Source of the DNA: Carallia brachiata
Taxonomy: Eukaryota > Streptophyta > Magnoliopsida > Malpighiales > Rhizophoraceae
Length of the DNA stretch: 64,000 bases
Reading direction: 5' to 3'
Assembly (NCBI GenBank): GCA_021464245.1
Contig: JADCRB010000118.1
Coordinates: forward strand, 2,606,056 to 2,670,055
Positions 59,820 through 64,000 of the stretch are shown here, piece after piece (the stretch's first letter is position 1; each line of letters starts with the position of its first letter). The position numbers were made by a program, and so were the translations under genes. The notes beneath the pieces were generated by a model that did no database searches, was not told where the DNA came from, and worked only from the letters and a program-made list of their open reading frames with translations.

Positions 59820-62800
59820 GTAATTTCTTTATTATTATTATTATTAAGAGTTTGACTAACTTTACGTTCGTCATCAACTTAATTCACCGTAATTATTCTC
59901 CTTTATTAGAGTTGAGACCCACAATGCCGAACACGAGGTTTGTTGCCAGCGGACGGACATATAGCATTACTACTCCGATTAGACAGTGCAGTGCAGGCAT
60001 ATAATTAAACCTCGTCCCTCGGCCTCGCTCCTTGGTTTTTTTTAAAGGGTTAAGTTTAAGGTACGCTGTAATTAGTTGTTAATTAATTGCTGCGTTTATT
60101 GACTTCTTCGCATTACTTATTTAATTAAATTAAATTGAATCAAATGCTTCTTTCTTTGTCTTTCACTTCACCACGGCGCCGCTTTGTCCGACTCCCAGAG
60201 GATACAATCCACTACTCGTGTCGGCAAAATCGTATTCCCCACCCTTATGTTGTGACGTGGCATGATGCCATTACATCAAAAAGTAAAATTAAAATGATAA
60301 GCTCGCTTCGGCCGAGACTTCTGTCCCAACGCCTACCCGACTTGTTAACGTGACGCTAAATCTTAAGTCTTATTTTTTTTATTTTTTCACATCAGTAAGT
60401 CTTATTTTTTATTTTTTAACTTAAATTTTATATAATACTTAATATTATTTTAAATATATTTAATTGAATCTTAACTTTTTCCTTCCTAATTCCGGATGAG
60501 GGCTGGCACACTTTTGGCCCCCCCCAATCTTTATCCTAAAATAATATAAATTATTACATGATTTAATTAAAAATTTAAAAAATAAGTAAATTATTAAATA
60601 TTATTATATAAACTATATATTTATTTATATCTTCTTAACCTACACTAACATAATTGTGTTTATATTTTTTATATTTCGGATAAATTTTCTTATTAATATT
60701 CGGTTTGTAGAACACTTGGTCTCATATATACAATTCGATCCCTAATTACTATAAACTAAAAAGGAAGGATGCTGCTAGGTGTGCCGAGATGATACGCCGA
60801 GCCATTATTTTAATTGTTTATCTTTGTTTTTGGTAAAATTAAAATTTAGATTCAGATAAATGTTACTTTATAACATAAAATGTAAATACCAATTGAGATT
60901 CTCTACAAAAAATTTTTTAAAAAAATTCCTTCCTAAAACAGTAAAAAAAATTATTTTATTAAATTTGTATATTTTCAGTATACAAATTTATCTATGCCTA
61001 ACATTTTCTAAAAAAAACAAATATTGGGTATGAAAACGATATTGATGTCCAGCGAGATCAGAGCCTTTAGTTTCAAAATACACGGTTATGATTTATTGAT
61101 GTTTTTATTTTTTGCTTATTTAAAATGAATGATTAGGATATCCACCAAAAGAAAATCAATAGTTGAGATTGGTTGTAAGAAGCTGTGACCGTTTGGTTCG
61201 AAGAATGGTCATGATAACGATTTGTAGTTCAATTATACACATCCAAGATCCAACGCAATCCACTATCCAGCCATTCAACTCAAGGGGTCCCCTCCTGCTG
61301 ACACAAGACAAGCACTTATGTGGGTCCCGCCTCTTCGGGCACGACGTTGAAGTTCTGCTTTACACCTTAATACCAACAACGTACATTGTCATGTCTTTGA
61401 AGCCAAGTCTTGTTAATCGTTGAGCTCTAGTTCGGCTGTTGTGTGCATACATATCTGATTATTCTTCCATTCATGGTTATGAAATTTTTATTTTTTGGTT
61501 TGGACGAAGCTAAAAGCGAGAATGTCGGTTTGAGTAACACCAACATTGGTGAGAATCCAATGTCCTGAAAGCCTAAGATCAGGCCAAAAAGTGTTGTGGA
61601 TGAATATTCCTATACTGCCCCTTATTGGTCCCGAGGGACAGAGGAGGCTAGGTTAGTGTTGGTATGAGAATTTGAACCTGATTGTTGAAATTAGAGTTTG
61701 GCTTCTACTGCAATAATGAGAATTTGAAGGATATTCCTTTCTATACAGACCCCAAAAAATGACTTTAAAAAAATGGTGGCTTTTTAGTTAATATTTGTAG
61801 CCAGAATGATTAGCTGCTGAAAATGGTTGAGGGGTCTCTTTCTTGGTGGCAATTATGTTGTTTTCAAAGAGGTGGTTGGTGGGTTTATTTCTTTTATCTT
61901 CATTTGGCCTATCTCAACATTTTGTCATCAATTTCCCCATTGCTTTTTAATCTCTATTCCCCACCACTGTGTGCTTTCAAATGTCAATTCTTTGTTTTCC
62001 CTTTTGGATCTTATAGGAACTTTCCTCATCTTAGAACCATCCATTCTACAAACCTTCTGGATGTCTTTTGCTTGCAAAGCTTTCATTTTTGCTACCTAAA
62101 GTTGGAAATTTTGAAGGTCAGTTGGGGAACGTCAGCTTCCACCAGTTTGGTCTGTCAGTTCACCTGTTCAGTAAATGGTTGTTACTGATTGTTATCCTAA
62201 CTTGTAAGTTCCCTGGCCCACACAAGCTTATAGCACCATGCTTGCTGGTTTTCAGTTTGCCGGTTGCCATTTTGAGATCAGTCTTGTTTCAAAAATGTGG
62301 ATGAAGCAGGAAATTACTTTCCAAAGTATCTGCTGAGCACTTTATAGTTATGTACCTAGTTTCTTGTTCCTTTTGTTTTGTGAATAGTTTATGGTTCTTT
62401 GCTCTTAATTAGTATGGTTGCATTTGGCTTGGCGGATTTAGGTTGCGATACTTCTTAAAGGGGTTTTGTCCTGAACACTTCTTAATTGTTTGATGAGACG
62501 ACGTGCAACGGTATCTCGCCTTTTTATGACTTGTCTGCATGTGCTTGTTTCTTTGGACACCTTTTCATTTAAGTGTTATAGTTGTGTATCATTGTCTTAC
62601 TAGATGTTACTTGTTACAACTGTAGACGACCAATAATATCATTATAGCATTTATTGAAAAATTTCATGTTGCTGGCACAATAATGTTTTAAATGGTGTAA
62701 CATAGTATTTCTGTAAACTTTCTTGAATAATTTTCAGAATTTGTTGCAAAATATTGGAAATTGAATATGTTTGTTGGCCAACTGCAAGTTCACCAGTTCA

Positions 62801-63039
62801 TTGTTAGCATACTGCACTCGTATACGTGCCCACCCGTTTATCAGCGGTTCTTGGTTTTATCAATTTTTGAAGTCTTTGATTTTATGTGAGACTAGATTTC
62901 AGGCATGCAATTTGTTTGTCATATAAAGCAGTTTCAGATATTCTCTGAATACCTGGTCCTAGACTTTTGTTTCCATGCTTCATATATTGTTAAGCTTATG
63001 CTATTATTCATTTGTTGACAATTTGAAGGTTAAGTTAAC

Positions 63040-63185
63040 TTTGAGGGCTATCTGCTGGTACATTGGAATTGAAGCTCAACTTTTGTGGAACTTTGGGGGA
63101 GTTGGGATTTGAACCTGTAATCTTTCCTAAGAGCTTTGTTCTTGTGGCCAACCATGCTAAGACTGGTTGTTTGAACTAACTCTTT
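63040..63185 (-). mobile_element. tRNA-derived SINE
   Basis: On the minus strand, cttagcatggttggccac (A-box-like) is followed by gattacaggttcaaatccc (B-box) at about 40 bases spacing, then a body. A related piece (ctttgttcttgtggc) also appears near 49893. Ends were not fixed. Confidence 0.5.
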
Positions 63186-63376
63186 ATTGTAGTTAAGTTT
63201 TCACTGATGAGTTTCTTCCCTTTTCCTTTTTTATCTCTAAATATTCTTCCTCTTAACATTGGGAAAGTAATTACTATGTCAATGACTGGTTTGATAATTA
63301 GATGTTAGTTTCCTACATGGATTAGGGAATGCTGAATTTGCCTATTATTTGGATTTTATATGGATATAGTCTAGAA

Positions 63377-63463
63377 GGGCGAGCCTTAGTTTAATGGTAA
63401 GGTTTCTCCATTATGACATGTAGGTCTTAGGTTTCAGTATGGTAAACAGCCCCTTTTTTTATG
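63377..63463 (+). mobile_element. Au SINE, 5' part
   Basis: It starts gggcgagccttagtttaatgg (A-box region), continues ggtaaggtttctccattatg, then a weak B-box (taggtcttaggtttcagtat) and ggtaaacagcccc. This is the order of the plant Au SINE as I know it. The 3' part is missing. Confidence 0.6.
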
Positions 63464-63960
63464 TGGATGTGCTTTATGCTTGTCATGCAAAATAAAATGC
63501 ATGATTAGGTTCTTTTGAAGTGGCTCCATATTTCTCCTCTATGAAATATTGTTCAGTTTTATTCATGGCCTCTCACAAATTTGGAATACTTTGTCAAAGC
63601 GACAAAATGTTAGCGCTGCAAAGATTTCTATTTATCCAGTATTGTGTTGTACTAGTAGCACTAGGAAAGGTTCATTTGGAAATGCAATGTAAAGTTGACA
63701 GATATTTCTCCTTTGTGCTCAGCGTTGGTGTGAATGAAGCTTAAAGTGGAGGTTGCCCTTGCTTGTGCTATTGTATTTTTCTGCATTCAGCAAGTGCTAT
63801 GTGGTTGGTATCATATTTCACCATCTGTTGAGTTTGGCTTTATACTTTTGTTAAATACTAGAGTTTAAATGTCATTTACATGCACATGGTGGTTTACTAT
63901 AATGCTTGCCATCTACATAATACCAGATAATTTGATTTCTACTTCATTTTGTCTGGTGCA

Positions 63961-64000
63961 GATGAACTTTCCACCACATCAGGCCTAAACAACTGGACAT
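63961..64000 (+). other. Probable exon start at the right edge (partial)
   Basis: A strong acceptor (ttttgtctggtgcag) ends at 63960. The following 40 bases include an ATG at 63961 that meets a stop after eight codons. Another frame (DELSTTSGLNNWT) stays open to the window end. Whether this is leader or coding cannot be told from 40 bases. Confidence 0.3.

Larger units (their letters stand above)
59820..63960 (+). other. Putative long 5' intron or intergenic DNA
   Basis: 4.1 kb without a convincing coding region. The part after about 61800 is T-rich like a plant intron. It includes two SINE fragments. Frames at 61823-62304 and 63520-63744 are low-complexity and unsupported. Alternatively it contains exons I cannot recognise. 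Confidence 0.3.

Noticed and set aside
63377..63463. Functional tRNA gene
   Set aside because: It has pol III box-like sequences but no cloverleaf. The match is to an Au SINE.

Overview
This is plant nuclear DNA from a dicot. It is AT-rich, and its genes have introns with GT-AG ends. Genes are few and sit among many small transposable elements. The gene set (secreted alpha-carbonic anhydrases, a LYK4/LYK5-type LysM receptor kinase, a WAV3/EDA40-type RING-vWA protein) fits a woody eudicot. Citrus or a relative is my guess, based on remembered protein similarity only.

Bases 1-38240 are dominated by a large tandem segmental duplication. Copy A runs from about 1 (probably starting left of the window) to about 18990. 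Copy B runs from about 20902 to about 38240. Each copy holds two diverged sub-units of about 3-4 kb (A1/A2, B1/B2) followed by one alpha-carbonic anhydrase gene (15558-18345 and 34832-37605, seven exons each, 273 aa). I count five amino-acid differences between the two proteins. Exons and core promoter are more alike than introns, so both genes look maintained. Mobile elements inserted in only one copy leave clean empty sites in the other. In A these are a MULE-like MITE, a tRNA-SINE and a non-autonomous LTR retrotransposon. In B they are two non-LTR retroposons, a hAT-like element and a MITE. About 1.9 kb of single-copy sequence lies between A and B and encodes a small predicted secreted protein on the minus strand (19401-19664).

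From 38240 to 41888 there is a cluster of inverted-repeat elements. Next comes a LysM receptor-like kinase gene on the minus strand (41889-43798). A single-base frameshift splits it exactly between the transmembrane/juxtamembrane part and the pseudokinase domain. From 43800 to 52500 I see no convincing gene, only SINE fragments and an LTR remnant with a degraded primer-binding site.

From 52998 to 57284 is a two-exon gene for a RING-finger/von Willebrand A protein (719 aa) of the WAV3/EDA40 family, intact. From 59300 to the right edge there is a GC-richer promoter-like stretch with a perfect G-box palindrome, a likely non-coding first exon with a splice donor, a long putative 5' intron with SINE pieces, and a probable splice acceptor only 40 bases before the window ends.

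I found no operon-like, CRISPR or other prokaryote-type system. The items most worth a second look are the frameshifted LysM receptor, the small secreted protein between the duplicated anhydrases, and the LTR element carrying a 22-bp minisatellite organised into a 176-bp higher-order repeat.
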